64,000 nucleotides of DNA. Origin: JAWVFM01 sp963823245. GTDB lineage: Bacteria > Actinomycetota > Thermoleophilia > Solirubrobacterales > 70-9. The position numbers and the translations under genes were made by a program. Positions within the stretch are counted from its first letter, which is position 1, and each line of letters begins with the position of its first letter. The DNA is taken from contig CAWGKQ010000012.1 of NCBI GenBank assembly GCA_963823245.1, forward strand, positions 62,001-126,000, given 5' to 3'. The notes under the pieces are model-generated. The model was not told the DNA's origin and did no database searches. It saw only the letters and a list, made by a program, of their open reading frames with translations. Of this stretch, positions 51,378 through 60,801 are shown piece after piece.

Positions 51378-52819
51378 CCCTTCGCGAACTCCACCCGGAT
51401 CTGCTTGCCCTCGAGCTTCGTGCCGTCGAGGCGCTCGAGCGCCTGCTCGGCATGCTCCGCGTCGAGGTCGACGAACGAGAAGCGCTCGAGCACGCGGATG
51501 TCGCCGATCGCGTCCTCGGGGATCACGGCGCCCTCCGTCAGGGCCCACCTGACACCGTCCTCGTCGATCCCGCTGCGCTGCCCGCGGTTGATGAAGAGCT
51601 TCACGTGGTCGTTTGCAGGCTCGAGCTTCTCGCGGTCGCGGTGGAGCTTTGGGTGCTTGGCGATCGCGTGCTCGCGCCGGCGCGGGCGCGGCGCGTGCTC
51701 GATCCGCTCGTCGGGCGGCTCCCACTCGCCGATGCGAGTCCTCACGTCGCGCTCGATGCGGGCGATCTCTTCGACCTGAGCCGGGGTGACGAAGGTGATC
51801 GCCCGCCCGGTCCGCCCCACCCGGCCTGTCCGCCCGATCCGGTGCACGTAGGTCTCCGAGACGTCGGGCACGTCGTAGTTGATGACGTGGGTGACGTGCT
51901 CGATGTCGAGGCCGCGGGCCGCGACGTCGGTCGCGACCAGGAGGCGGAGCTTGTGGTTCTTGAACTGAAGCATCACCCCGTCGCGCTGGCCCTGTGAGAG
52001 ATCGCCGTGGAGGGCCTTGGTCCGAAGCCCCCGGTTGCTGAGCGCCTCGTCGAGCTTGCGGGTGCCGATCTTCGTGCGGCAGAAGATGATTGCCTGCTCG
52101 GGCTCCTCGGCCTTCAGCACTTCGATCAGCCGGCCCACCTTCTCCTTCGCCTGCACCTCGACGTAGGCCTGCTCGATCGCGTCGACCGTGAGCTGCTTCG
52201 GGGTGACGCGGATCGTCACCGGGTCGTACATGTACTTGTCGGCCAGACGCTCGACGGGCGGCGGGATCGTCGCCGAGAACAGCGACGTCTGCCTGCCCGC
52301 CGGGCAGATCCGGAGGATCCTCTCGACGTCCTCGATGAACCCGAGGTCGAGCATCTCGTCAGCCTCGTCGAGCACGACGTAGCGCGCCGCGTCGAGCTGC
52401 AGCGACCCGCGTCCGAGCAGGTCGAGCATGCGCCCGACCGTCGCGACCACGACGTGGGCGCCGCCGCGGAGGCGGGATGTCTGGGTCGCCACGGCCTGGC
52501 CGCCGAAGACGGCAAGTACCTCGATGTCCAGGTGCTCGGCGAACGAGCGAAGCGCCTGCGTCACCTGAATGCAGAGCTCGCGAGTCGGCGTCAGGACGAT
52601 CGCCTGCGTGTCGTTTGAGTCTGGATCGAGATAGGTGAGGAGCGGAAGTCCGAACGCAGCGGTCTTCCCGGTGCCGGTCTGAGCCTGCCCGATCACGTCG
52701 TGCCCGGCGAGGAGCTCGGGGATCGCCTGCTCCTGGATCGGCGTCGGCTCGGAGAAGCCGAGCTCGCCGATGGTTTGAAGAAGGTTCTCGGGGAGTCCGA
52801 GGTCGGCGAACGTCGTCAT
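51374..52819 (-). CDS. deaD: DEAD-box ATP-dependent RNA helicase
   Basis: The 481-residue helicase has all main motifs: Q motif FSEPTPIQEQAIP, motif I AQTGTGKTAA, Ia PTRELCIQV, II VLDEADEML, III SATI, then VATDVAARGLD and the arginine-finger HRIGRTGRVGRTG. A C-terminal DbpA-like RNA-binding domain follows (VKLFINRGQRSGIDEDGVRW to KQIRVEFAKG). It probably unwinds rRNA or mRNA structure, and cold-shock helicases have this form. Its start overlaps the stop of the upstream quinone oxidoreductase by 4 bp. Intact frame. Confidence 0.93.
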   Translation of the reverse strand: MTTFADLGLPENLLQTIGELGFSEPTPIQEQAIPELLAGHDVIGQAQTGTGKTAAFGLPLLTYLDPDSNDTQAIVLTPTRELCIQVTQALRSFAEHLDIEVLAVFGGQAVATQTSRLRGGAHVVVATVGRMLDLLGRGSLQLDAARYVVLDEADEMLDLGFIEDVERILRICPAGRQTSLFSATIPPPVERLADKYMYDPVTIRVTPKQLTVDAIEQAYVEVQAKEKVGRLIEVLKAEEPEQAIIFCRTKIGTRKLDEALSNRGLRTKALHGDLSQGQRDGVMLQFKNHKLRLLVATDVAARGLDIEHVTHVINYDVPDVSETYVHRIGRTGRVGRTGRAITFVTPAQVEEIARIERDVRTRIGEWEPPDERIEHAPRPRRREHAIAKHPKLHRDREKLEPANDHVKLFINRGQRSGIDEDGVRWALTEGAVIPEDAIGDIRVLERFSFVDLDAEHAEQALERLDGTKLEGKQIRVEFAKG

Positions 52820-53766
52820 GCGGCTGGGTCGAGCAGGAGCTTGCCCTCGGTCTTCCGCGCCGCGATGTCCTCGAGCGCCTGCCGCGCGTCGGAGAGCGGG
52901 TAGACGCCGCCGACCACCACTTCCAACTCGCCGGCGGCGACCGCGCCCAAAAGCTCGCCGATCCCGGCGCGAAGCTCGTCCAGGCGGGTGAAGAGGTGCA
53001 CGAGCCAGAAGCCGACCACGGCGCGGCTGGTGCGCATGAGGTCACCCGTTCGGACCTCGTTCTGCTCTCGCGAGGCGATCCCGAAGGTCACCAGGCGCCC
53101 GAATGGCGCCAGGGCCTCCAGGCAGGCGTCGAAGATCGAGCCGCCCGCCATCTCGAGCACCACGTCGACCGGCGTGCCCTCGTTCGCCTCGACGATCCGC
53201 TCGGTGAGATCGTCGGCGCGGGAGTCGACCGCGGCGTCGGCGCCCAGCCTCATCGCGAGCTCGCGCTTCGGCTCGCTCGAGGCGAGCGCGATCACCCGCC
53301 CGGCGCCGAAGCGCTTCGCGAGCTGAACGGCGAGCGAGCCGGTGCCGCCACCGGCCGCGCCGACCACGACGGTCTCGCCCTCGGCGAGCTTCGCGGAGAT
53401 GCGCAGCAGGCTGCGCGCCGTGAGCCCCTGAAGCAGCAGGCCGGCCGCCTGATCGTCGGAGACCTCATCGGGGATCGGCACCAGGTTCGACTCCGGCACG
53501 GCCACGCTCTGGGCGTAGCCGCCGGTGGGGAGAAGGGCAGCGACGCGGCGGCCGTCGGGCGTGCGCCCGGCGATCTCGCCCCCGGGCGTCAGCGGAAGGC
53601 TCTGCTTCGCCAGGTAGTCGTCGCGGATCGCGTGCGTGTCGGCGAAGTTCACGCCGGAGCGCGCGACCTCGACGACGAGCTCACCGTCGCCCGCCTCGGG
53701 ATCGGGCACGTCTGCGTACCTGACAACCTCCGGGCCGCCGAACTCCTCGATGAGGATCGCCTTCAC
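52816..53766 (-). CDS. zinc-independent quinone oxidoreductase (MDR family)
   Basis: The 316-residue enzyme is a medium-chain reductase of the NADPH:quinone type. It has no zinc cysteines, a GroES-like start (MKAILIEEFGGPEVVRYADV), the NADPH-binding VVGAAGGGTGSLAVQLAKRF, and LEMAGGSIFDACLEALAPFG. It would reduce quinones or similar electrophiles in the cytoplasm. It overlaps the helicase start by 4 bp, an odd but common kind of coupling. Confidence 0.88.
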   Translation of the reverse strand: MKAILIEEFGGPEVVRYADVPDPEAGDGELVVEVARSGVNFADTHAIRDDYLAKQSLPLTPGGEIAGRTPDGRRVAALLPTGGYAQSVAVPESNLVPIPDEVSDDQAAGLLLQGLTARSLLRISAKLAEGETVVVGAAGGGTGSLAVQLAKRFGAGRVIALASSEPKRELAMRLGADAAVDSRADDLTERIVEANEGTPVDVVLEMAGGSIFDACLEALAPFGRLVTFGIASREQNEVRTGDLMRTSRAVVGFWLVHLFTRLDELRAGIGELLGAVAAGELEVVVGGVYPLSDARQALEDIAARKTEGKLLLDPAA

Positions 53767-53773
53767 TGGCCGA

Positions 53774-55666
53774 TCAGTCTGTCAGAGCCCCGCTGCGAAG
53801 CTCCGAGAACACCGCCGTCTGCCCCCGCTCCCCCATCGCCTCGTCGGCGATCACGTGCGAGACCGCGTTGATCAGCGCGAGGTGCGTGAAGGCCTGCGGG
53901 AAGTTGCCGAGATGGGCGCCGCTATCGGCGTCGAGCTCCTCCGCGTAGAGGCCGAGGGGGCCCGCCGCGGAGAGCAGGCGCCGGCAGAGCCGCTGCGCGT
54001 GGTGGCGGGCGCCGATCTCCGAGAGGGCCGAGACGAGCCAGAACGAGCAGATGAGGAAGGTGCCCTCGCGCGCGCCGCCGAGCCCGTCGTCGGTCTCGTC
54101 GGGCCGGTAGCGGAGGACCAGGCCGTGATCGGTGAGCTCATCGGAGACGGCCACCACGGTCGCCCGGACCCGCTCGTCGTCGGGGGGAAGGAAGCGCACC
54201 AGGGGGACGAGCAGCGTGGAGGCATCGAGCGCGTCGGTCGCGTAGTGCTGCCGGAAGACCCCGCGCTCGGACACCCCTCGCGTCAGGATCTCCTCGCGCA
54301 CCGCGTTGGCCGCCTCCGCCCAGCGCTTGGCGTGCGCGTCCTCGCCGTGCGTTCGGGCGAGGCGGGCGCCGCGGTCGAATGCCACCCAGGCCATGAGCTT
54401 CGAGGAGACGTAGTGCTGCGGCTCGCCTCGGGCCTCCCAGATCCCCTGGTCGGGCTCGCGCCAGGTCTCAAGCGCCCCCTCGACCTGCTCCCGGATCAGC
54501 GCCCATGCGTCCTCCGCCAGTCCTTCGCGCGTGAGCGAATGGATGTAGGCGGCGTCCAGGAGGGCGCCGTAGACGTCGTTCTGGCGCTGGTCGAACGCGC
54601 CGTTGCCGATCCGCACCGGCTGTGCGTCGCCGTAGCCGGAGAGGTGGTCGAGCGTCGACTCCGTGAGGTCGACCTCCCCCTGGATCCCGAACATGATCTG
54701 CGATTCGGGGCCGAGGCCGGACATCACCCGGCTGACGAAGCCCATGAACTCGGTCGCCTCGTGGTCGAAGCCGATCGTGTGGAGGGCCCACAACGTGAAG
54801 GACGCGTCGCGGATCCACGTGTAGCGGTAGTCCCAGTTGCGCTCACCGCCGGGGGTCTCGGGGAGCGAGGTCGTCCCGGCGGCCACGAGCGCTCCCGTGG
54901 GCCTGTAGGTCAGCCCCTTCAGGACGAGCGCCGAGCGCTGGAGGTAGGCCGTCCACTCGTGATCGGGGAATTTCCCGCTCTCGACCCATCGCCGCCAGAA
55001 GGCCGCGGCCTCCTCGATCATCGCCGAGGCGGCGTCGCTCGAGGCCGGCGGCGTGGCGTCCTCGTGCCAGCTGTAGGCGCAGTAGCACGACTCGCCGGCG
55101 CGCAACGTGCGCTGGCCGATGGCCGAGTGGCCCTGGATGCTCAGGTCGAGGTCCGTGTCGAGCCGGTGCGTGGCGATGCTCCCGTGCGCGACCGCGGAGC
55201 CTGCCCCGGTGAGCTCCCACGACGGCCGCACCCGTCCGTAGTCGAAGTGCGGCTCGCAGACGAGCGTCACGTCCGCCCTCCCCTCGAGGCAGGTCGCCAC
55301 CCGCACCAACGTGTGGCGCGAGTCGCAGTCGGATTGATGCTCGAAGTTCTGCTCGATCGCCATGGCGGAGCGGACACGAGACCCAGCCGTGCTCGCTCAT
55401 CCAGTCAGCCTCGAGCACGTTGGTTCCCGGCAGGTAGCGGCGCGAGATCGGCGCGCGCACGCGAGTGGGCCCGAAGCACAGCGCTCCGGCGCGGCGGTCG
55501 AGCATTGCCCCGAACACGCTCGGTCCGTCGAACCGGGGTGTGCACATCCACTCGATGGCGCCGTCCGGCGCGACGAGCGCGCAGGTCTCGCAGTCGGTCA
55601 GGAAGCCGTAGTCGGCGATCGGGGGAAGCTCTCGGACGCGGCTGGGGGCGGCTCGGGGGAAGTCAT
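53774..55666 (-). pseudogene. glycoside hydrolase family 15 (glucoamylase/trehalase-like), two frameshifts
   Basis: The C-terminal 530 residues are intact and show the GH15 catalytic barrel: YRYTWIRDASFTLWALHTIG, containing the acid Glu/Asp region, and DQGIWEARGEPQHYVSSKLM. The N-terminus is broken twice, at about 55621-55627 (a base missing; restores ADYGFLTDCETCALVAPDGA) and about 55363-55368 (an extra base; joins GWVSCPLR to AMAIEQNFEH). The full length is about 630 residues from ATG 55666. The enzyme would hydrolyse alpha-glucans or trehalose. It is divergent from a PfkB kinase, 21 bp apart. Confidence 0.82.
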
Positions 55667-55687
55667 GGCCGCGTAGGATGCCGCGCC

Positions 55688-56608
55688 GTGTCTTTGACCG
55701 TCGTCGGATCCATCGCTTTCGACTCCGTGCGGACCCCGTTCGGGGAGCGCGACCGCATGCTCGGCGGCTCCGCGGTGCACTTCGCGCTCGCGGCCAGCAT
55801 GTTCACCGACGTTCACGTCGTCGGCCCTGTCGGCGACGACTTTTCCGACGAGCACGTCGAGCTGCTGCGCTCGCGCGGGGTCGACGTAACCGACGTCGAG
55901 CGGGTCGCCGGGGGCGAGACGTTCTTCTGGCGGGGCCACTACGAGCACGACCTGAACGTCGCCCACACCGACGACACCCAGCTGAACGTCTTCGGGGAGT
56001 TCGAGCCAAAGCTCTCCGACGGCTCGCGCTCGGCCGACACCCTGTTCCTGGGGAACATCCAGCCGGAGCTCCAGCGGCAGGTGCGCTCCGCGTGCGACGG
56101 GACGCGCCTCGCGGGGCTCGACTCGATGAACCTCTGGATCGAGACCGCGCGCGACTCCCTCGCCGCGGCGATCTCCGAGGTCGATTGCCTCCTCCTGAAC
56201 GACGCGGAGATCCGAGAGCTCACCTCAGAGCCCAACCTCGCCAAGGCCGCCCGGGCCGTGATGGAGATGGGACCGCGCGTCGTGGTCGCCAAGCGCGGCG
56301 AGTACGGCGCCGCGCTATTCACGGCCGATGGGTTCTTCGCTCTGCCAGGCCTTCTGCTCGAGGACGTCCGCGACCCGACCGGCGCGGGCGACAGCTTCGC
56401 CGGCGGCTTCCTCGGCTACCTCGACCGCGAGGGGGCCGACGCCAGCGCGGGCCACGACACCCTGCGGCGCGCGATGGCCTACGGCACCGTCCTGGCCTCA
56501 TTCAACGTCGAGGACTTCGGGACGGAGCGCGTCGCGCGCCTGGAGCGCGACGAGGTTGAGGCACGGCTCGCCGAGCTCGAGCAGCTCACCCGCATCTCCG
56601 CGGTCTGA
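55688..56608 (+). CDS. PfkB-family carbohydrate kinase
   Basis: The 306-residue sugar or nucleoside kinase ends its domain with the PfkB signature 2 DPTGAGDSFAGGFLG, where the Asp is the catalytic base. The N-terminal GSIAFDSVRTPFGERDRMLG and ggSAVHFALAA are the substrate-lid region. Substrate unknown; some members act on ribose, fructose or inosine. GTG 55688 starts at conserved sequence. It is divergent from the GH15 enzyme, which may release its sugar. Confidence 0.88.
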   Translation: MSLTVVGSIAFDSVRTPFGERDRMLGGSAVHFALAASMFTDVHVVGPVGDDFSDEHVELLRSRGVDVTDVERVAGGETFFWRGHYEHDLNVAHTDDTQLNVFGEFEPKLSDGSRSADTLFLGNIQPELQRQVRSACDGTRLAGLDSMNLWIETARDSLAAAISEVDCLLLNDAEIRELTSEPNLAKAARAVMEMGPRVVVAKRGEYGAALFTADGFFALPGLLLEDVRDPTGAGDSFAGGFLGYLDREGADASAGHDTLRRAMAYGTVLASFNVEDFGTERVARLERDEVEARLAELEQLTRISAV

Positions 56609-56690
56609 GGCCGCGCAGCAACCACGCGACTGGTGGCCCGCCGTCGCGGATTCTCAGGAAACTCCCAGGCTTCTCAGCGATCATCGAGGC

Positions 56691-57383
56691 ATGCCCGACA
56701 GCGCGCCCAGGGTGGTCGTCGTCGACGACGAGCGGAACATCGCCGAGCTTGTGTCGATGGCGTTGCGCTACGCGGGCCTCGAGACGCGGACGGCCGGCAG
56801 CGGGCGCGAGGCGATCGCGGCGTGCGAGGAGGTCCGGCCGCAGGTCGTGATCCTCGACGTGATGCTCGGCGACGACCTCGACGGCTTCGAGGTCGCAAGG
56901 CGCCTTCGCGACCGGGGCATCGACGCCCCGATCATCTTCCTCACCGCGCGCGACACCACCGAGGACAAGGTCCGCGGCCTCTCGCTCGGCGGCGACGACT
57001 ACGTCACGAAGCCGTTCAGCGTCGAGGAGCTCGTGGCAAGGGTGCGGGCGATCCTTCGCCGCGCCGGCGCGGCTGAGACCGAGACCCGGCTCGCCTTCGA
57101 GGACCTGGAGCTCGACGAGGACACGCGCGAGGTGTTCCGCGCCGGCGAGCCGATCGATCTCACCGACACGGAGTTCCGGCTCCTTCGCTACCTGATGCTG
57201 AACCCGCGGCGGGCGCTGACCCGCGCCCAGATCCTCGACCACGTGTGGCAGTACGACTTCGGCGGCGATGGCCGCGTGCTCGAGACCTACATCAGCTACC
57301 TGCGCAAGAAGGTCGACGCCTCGGGCCCGCCGCTGATCCACACGATCCGCGGGGTCGGCTACTCGCTGCGGGTGCTGCGCTGA
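56691..57383 (+). CDS. OmpR/PhoP-family response regulator
   Basis: The 230-residue regulator has a receiver domain (VVVVDDERNIAELV, phosphoacceptor Asp in VVILDVMLGDDLDG, Lys in YVTKPFSVEELV) and a winged-helix DNA-binding domain (DLTDTEFRLLRYLMLNPRRA; GRVLETYISYLRKKVDASG). The stop overlaps the kinase start (TGATG), a usual two-component arrangement. The signal and targets are not visible. Confidence 0.93.
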   Translation: MPDSAPRVVVVDDERNIAELVSMALRYAGLETRTAGSGREAIAACEEVRPQVVILDVMLGDDLDGFEVARRLRDRGIDAPIIFLTARDTTEDKVRGLSLGGDDYVTKPFSVEELVARVRAILRRAGAAETETRLAFEDLELDEDTREVFRAGEPIDLTDTEFRLLRYLMLNPRRALTRAQILDHVWQYDFGGDGRVLETYISYLRKKVDASGPPLIHTIRGVGYSLRVLR

Positions 57384-58747
57384 TGCCTCGCCGCGCCCGG
57401 CTCATGCTCGGCCTCGTCGCCACGGCGGCGATCGGCCTCATCATCGTCGACGGCGTCTTCTACCTCGAGCTTCGGAGCTACCTCTACCAGCAGGTCGACC
57501 AGCAGGTGACCTCGGCTATCGAGCCGGTCGGCCGCGCCCTGGCCTTCAGCCCCGACAGCTCGAGGCCCGTTCCGGCACCGCTCGCCCCGGCACGTCCTCC
57601 TCCCGGCGTCCCGCGCATCCCGTTCCGCGGCGGGGCGCCCCCCGGAGGGCCGCCCGGCCAGCTCGAAACGCCCCCCGGCACCTACGGGGTGGTCCTCTCC
57701 GGCGGCAAGGTGGTGAAGCGCGCTCCCTTCTCCTACGGGGAGCGAGGCCTGCCGCGACCCGTGCTCCCGGCGCAGCCGCCGATCTCGACGAGTCCCGACT
57801 CGCTGGACGTGTTCACGACTGCCGCCACGACGGGCTCGTCCGGGTTCCGCGCGGCGGCGGTTCGGCTTCCGGGAAGCTCCCGAACGCTCGTGGTCGCGGT
57901 TCCGCTCGGCGACACCGACCAGACACTGGCCCATGTGCGCTTGATCGGCCTCATCGTCTCGGGCGTCGTCCTCGCCGCCCTCGCCGCGCTCGGATGGTGG
58001 GTGATCAGGGTCGGCCGGATCCACGGAGCGCTCGCCGAGCGCGAGGCGAGCGAGAAGCGGATGCGGAGGTTCCTCGCCGACGCCTCACACGAGCTCCGAA
58101 CGCCGCTGGCGTCGATCCGCGGCTACTCGGAGCTCTTCCGGCTCGGCGCCGACGCCGACCCCGACGACCTGCGGACGGCGATGCGGCGAATCGAGGACGA
58201 GTCGGCGCGCATGGGCGTGCTCGTGGACGACCTCCTGACGCTGGCGCGCCTCGATGAGGTCCGCGAGCCTCGGCGTGAGCCGGTCGACCTCGCCGAGATT
58301 GCCGCCGACGCGGCCGAGGACGCACGCGCGAGCGCGCCGAGCCGCTCGGTCAAGCTCGACGTCGCCGGCGATGGCGGCACCGAGGTGCGGGGCGACCCCG
58401 GTCAGCTCCGCCAGGTCGCGGCCAACCTGCTCGCGAACGCCATTGCGCACACGCCCGACGGCACCCCGGTAGAGGTCACGGTGACCGGTGCCCCCGACGA
58501 GGTCGAGATCAGGGTGCGGGACCATGGCCCGGGCCTGCCCGACGGCGCCGCCGCGCAGGTCTTCGATCGCTTCTGGAGCAAGCGCGGCGGCGGGGCCGAG
58601 AACGGGGGCGGATCCGGCCTGGGCCTGTCCATCGTGGCGACCGTCGCCAAAGCGCACGGCGGCCGCGCCGGGGCGGCGAACGCGCCGGACGGCGGCGCGG
58701 TCTTCACGGTCACGCTGCCCCGCCGCGCGTCGGTCCCTACAGCCTGA
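57383..58747 (+). CDS. sensor histidine kinase lacking a HAMP domain
   Basis: The 454-residue kinase has an N-terminal membrane helix, a Pro-rich periplasmic loop of about 150 residues, and a second membrane helix (GLIVSGVVLAALAALGWWVI). It then passes almost at once to the dimerisation helix FLADASHELRTPLASIRGYS with phosphoacceptor His, and the ATP-binding lobe (NLLANAIAHTP, DHGPGLPDG, GSGLGLSIV). Family members carry a HAMP linker of ~55 residues after WWVIR; here only VGRIHGALAEREASEKRM remains. This is either a deletion or a natural short form. It would phosphorylate the regulator upstream. Confidence 0.9.
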   Translation: MPRRARLMLGLVATAAIGLIIVDGVFYLELRSYLYQQVDQQVTSAIEPVGRALAFSPDSSRPVPAPLAPARPPPGVPRIPFRGGAPPGGPPGQLETPPGTYGVVLSGGKVVKRAPFSYGERGLPRPVLPAQPPISTSPDSLDVFTTAATTGSSGFRAAAVRLPGSSRTLVVAVPLGDTDQTLAHVRLIGLIVSGVVLAALAALGWWVIRVGRIHGALAEREASEKRMRRFLADASHELRTPLASIRGYSELFRLGADADPDDLRTAMRRIEDESARMGVLVDDLLTLARLDEVREPRREPVDLAEIAADAAEDARASAPSRSVKLDVAGDGGTEVRGDPGQLRQVAANLLANAIAHTPDGTPVEVTVTGAPDEVEIRVRDHGPGLPDGAAAQVFDRFWSKRGGGAENGGGSGLGLSIVATVAKAHGGRAGAANAPDGGAVFTVTLPRRASVPTA

Positions 58748-59393
58748 TTGCCACGAGCGCGATGGCCAGCGCCGGCAGTGCCACCGACAGCGCTCGCAGC
58801 GTGCCCAGCGCCCGCAGCGCGCCGTCGAGGGGCGACGCGAGCCGTGCCGCGTCGAGCTCAACCACCGACCCGTCGGCGAGCCGCTGCTCGCCGCGGACGG
58901 ACGTCGTTCGCCGGCGGAGCTCGCGTACCGGCGTCGAGAGGCGCCGCTGGGCGACGCTGAGCCAGAAGCAGGCGCCCACCACGGCCGCGCCCGCCACAGC
59001 CTCGCCGGCGGTGTGCACCCCGAGCGCGTTCGACCACCAGCCCACGAGCGCCGGGAACGCCCCCCACGCGGCCGCGAACCAGAAGTCGGTGTGGAACCGG
59101 CCGCCGGCGAGCTCGAGGTTGTACGCCGGGACGAGGAAGGCGCCGAGCGCCACCAGCGGCAGGAGCGACGCCGAGACGACGAAGCAGCCCGCGACGCCGA
59201 TCCCCACGGCGCCGCCGAGCCCCATGACCGCGATGGCTACGAGCGCCCGGTCGCTCAGGGCGGTTCCCAGAGGGCGGCCGTGAAGCTCGTCGAGCGCGTG
59301 CGCGCTCAACCCCACCGCCAGGAAGAAGGCCGCGAGCGCCGCCACGAGCCGGTCCGCGTGGATCTCCGGCGCCGCCGCCGCGCCGAGCGCCAC
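58737..59393 (-). CDS. multi-pass membrane protein, UbiA-like
   Basis: The visible 218 residues have about six hydrophobic helices and two Asp-containing loops (AHALDELHGRPLGTALSD; YNLELAGGRFHTDFWFAAAW) placed like those of UbiA prenyltransferases, though the usual NDxxD is not intact. In-frame sequence continues upstream as YALRPGGWRDIATILHPPYT to the methyltransferase stop at 59508, without any ATG, GTG or TTG, so the real start is uncertain and may be a rare codon. The UbiE-like gene upstream hints at quinone or lipid biosynthesis. Confidence 0.55.
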   Translation of the reverse strand: MALGAAAAPEIHADRLVAALAAFFLAVGLSAHALDELHGRPLGTALSDRALVAIAVMGLGGAVGIGVAGCFVVSASLLPLVALGAFLVPAYNLELAGGRFHTDFWFAAAWGAFPALVGWWSNALGVHTAGEAVAGAAVVGACFWLSVAQRRLSTPVRELRRRTTSVRGEQRLADGSVVELDAARLASPLDGALRALGTLRALSVALPALAIALVAIRL

Positions 59394-59479
59394 GTAGCTC
59401 AGGTGCCAGAGCGTGTAGGGCGGGTGGAGGATCGTGGCAATGTCGCGCCAGCCCCCGGGGCGCAGCGCGTAGAAGGCGG

Positions 59480-59504
59480 GCCCCCGAGCCGCTCGCTCGG
59501 GGGC
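59480..59504. other. perfect 10-bp inverted repeat between methyltransferase and membrane gene
   Basis: GCCCCCGAGC-CGCTC-GCTCGGGGGC forms a very stable hairpin directly after the methyltransferase stop (minus strand). It could terminate or dampen readthrough. It also lies in the upstream coding-like region of the membrane protein, and there is no T-run. Confidence 0.5.
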
Positions 59505-59507
59505 GCC

Positions 59508-60245
59508 TCAGCCGCCATCGCGCGTGCCCCAGATCACGACTCCGCCGCCGACGCTCATCCGCCGCACGCGGACCTCGCGGAGGCCAGCCTCACGCCAGAG
59601 CTCGAGCTGGCGCTCGAGGGGCCAGCTCCCGTACAGCCCCTCGATGCTCGGGCCGAGAAAGCGGCCCACGCGCCACCACTCGCGGCCCCCGAGCGCGAAC
59701 CCGGCGGCCGGCAGCAGCGCTCGCGTGTAGAGGCGCCAGAGCGGGCGCCAGAGCGGCGGGTCGGGAAGACCGAACTCCAGCGAGGCGACGCGCCCGCCGG
59801 GCCTCACCACCCGCGCCAGCTCGGCCAGCGTCGCCGCTGGGTCCTCGACGTAGCGAAGCAGATAGGTGAAGGTCAGATGGTCGAACTCGCCGTCACCGAA
59901 CGGCAGCGACTCCGCCTCACCGCGAACCAGCTCGACGCGCGCGGCAAGCGCCGCGTCGCGCTCGATCCGCCGCCGTGCCCCGGCGAGCATGTCGGCGCTC
60001 TGGTCGAGGCCGACGACGCGGCAGCCGTAGCGCCGCACGAGCTCACGCGCGACGAGCCCGGTGCCGGTGGCGACGTCGAGGACCCGGCCGTCGGCGGTGG
60101 CGCCGACCGCCGCCACCATCGCCCGCCGCCAGCGCGGGTCCTGGCCGAAGCTGAGGAGCGCGCCCAGGGCGTCGTAACGGGCCGGAAGCCCGGAGAAGAG
60201 GTCGAGGGCGTGTTGCTTGCGCGTGCTGGTCGAGGTCGCGGCTAT
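59508..60245 (-). CDS. class I SAM-dependent methyltransferase (UbiE/MenG-like)
   Basis: The core from ATG 60119 has SAM motif I VLDVATGTGLVARELVRRYG, then VVGLDQSADML, FDHLTFTYLLRYVEDPAATL and VVRPGGRVASLEFGLPDPPL, as in demethylmenaquinone/ubiquinone C-methyltransferases. In-frame sequence before it (TRKQHALDLFSGLPARYDAL, GALLSFGQDPRW) is clearly the family's N-terminus, but the only candidate start there is ATA 60245. Either a rare ATA start or a G-to-A change is involved. With the N-terminus it has about 245 residues. Confidence 0.8.
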   Translation of the reverse strand: MAATSTSTRKQHALDLFSGLPARYDALGALLSFGQDPRWRRAMVAAVGATADGRVLDVATGTGLVARELVRRYGCRVVGLDQSADMLAGARRRIERDAALAARVELVRGEAESLPFGDGEFDHLTFTYLLRYVEDPAATLAELARVVRPGGRVASLEFGLPDPPLWRPLWRLYTRALLPAAGFALGGREWWRVGRFLGPSIEGLYGSWPLERQLELWREAGLREVRVRRMSVGGGVVIWGTRDGG

Positions 60246-60255
60246 GGCGCCGAGC

Positions 60256-60738
60256 CTAGTCCTCGCTCGCCGGCGGCTGGGGCGCGTCGGCGCCGACGGT
60301 CTCGGCTACCGTCTGGATCGCGGTGCGCTCGGCGTCGCTCACTCGCTCACCCGACATGCCCATGAAGCCCTCGCGGTGCGCCTCGGCGACCCGCTCGGCG
60401 AGGCCGACGATGAAGCGTCCGTACTCGGAGACCTCACCCGGGTCGGCCTTGCTGCGAAGGAGCGCGACCGCGTGCTGCACGTTCTCCAGGAGGTGCGCCT
60501 CCATCTGCTCGACCGATGGCATCCGCGTCTTGTCGACCTCGGGCTTGGTCGAGACGATCTCGTCGATCAGCTGGCTGCCGCCGGGCTGCTGCTTCGCCTT
60601 GGCGTAAGCCTTGGCCATCGAGAAGCTCTCGCGGATTGATCCGCCCTTCTGCGAGAAGGCGACGTACATCCCTGCGCTCGGCGGGCCCTGGAGGATCGTC
60701 GTCCACTCATCGTCGGTGAAATCGGTCTTGGCCGTCAT
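60256..60738 (-). CDS. conserved hypothetical protein (160 aa), helical
   Basis: AAAGGAGACGCG precedes ATG 60738. The helical protein has TDFTDDEWTTILQGPPSAGM, SIRESFSMAKAYAKAK, VDKTRMPSVEQMEAHLLENV, and a C-terminal FIVGLAERVAEAHREGFMGM. I recall close homologues across actinobacteria annotated only as hypothetical; the all-helical TerB-like look is an impression. The methyltransferase follows on the same strand, 10 bp away. Confidence 0.75.
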   Translation of the reverse strand: MTAKTDFTDDEWTTILQGPPSAGMYVAFSQKGGSIRESFSMAKAYAKAKQQPGGSQLIDEIVSTKPEVDKTRMPSVEQMEAHLLENVQHAVALLRSKADPGEVSEYGRFIVGLAERVAEAHREGFMGMSGERVSDAERTAIQTVAETVGADAPQPPASED

Positions 60739-60801
60739 TCGCGTCTCCTTTTGGGGGTTGGTGCGAGCGAACCTTACGGTCCCTACCCTCCCGCCCTCCT
60801 C

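Noticed and set aside
53636..55687. An N-terminal extension of the PfkB kinase giving a 990-residue protein
   Set aside because: The extension is the antisense of the GH15 gene; the kinase fold begins at GTG 55688.
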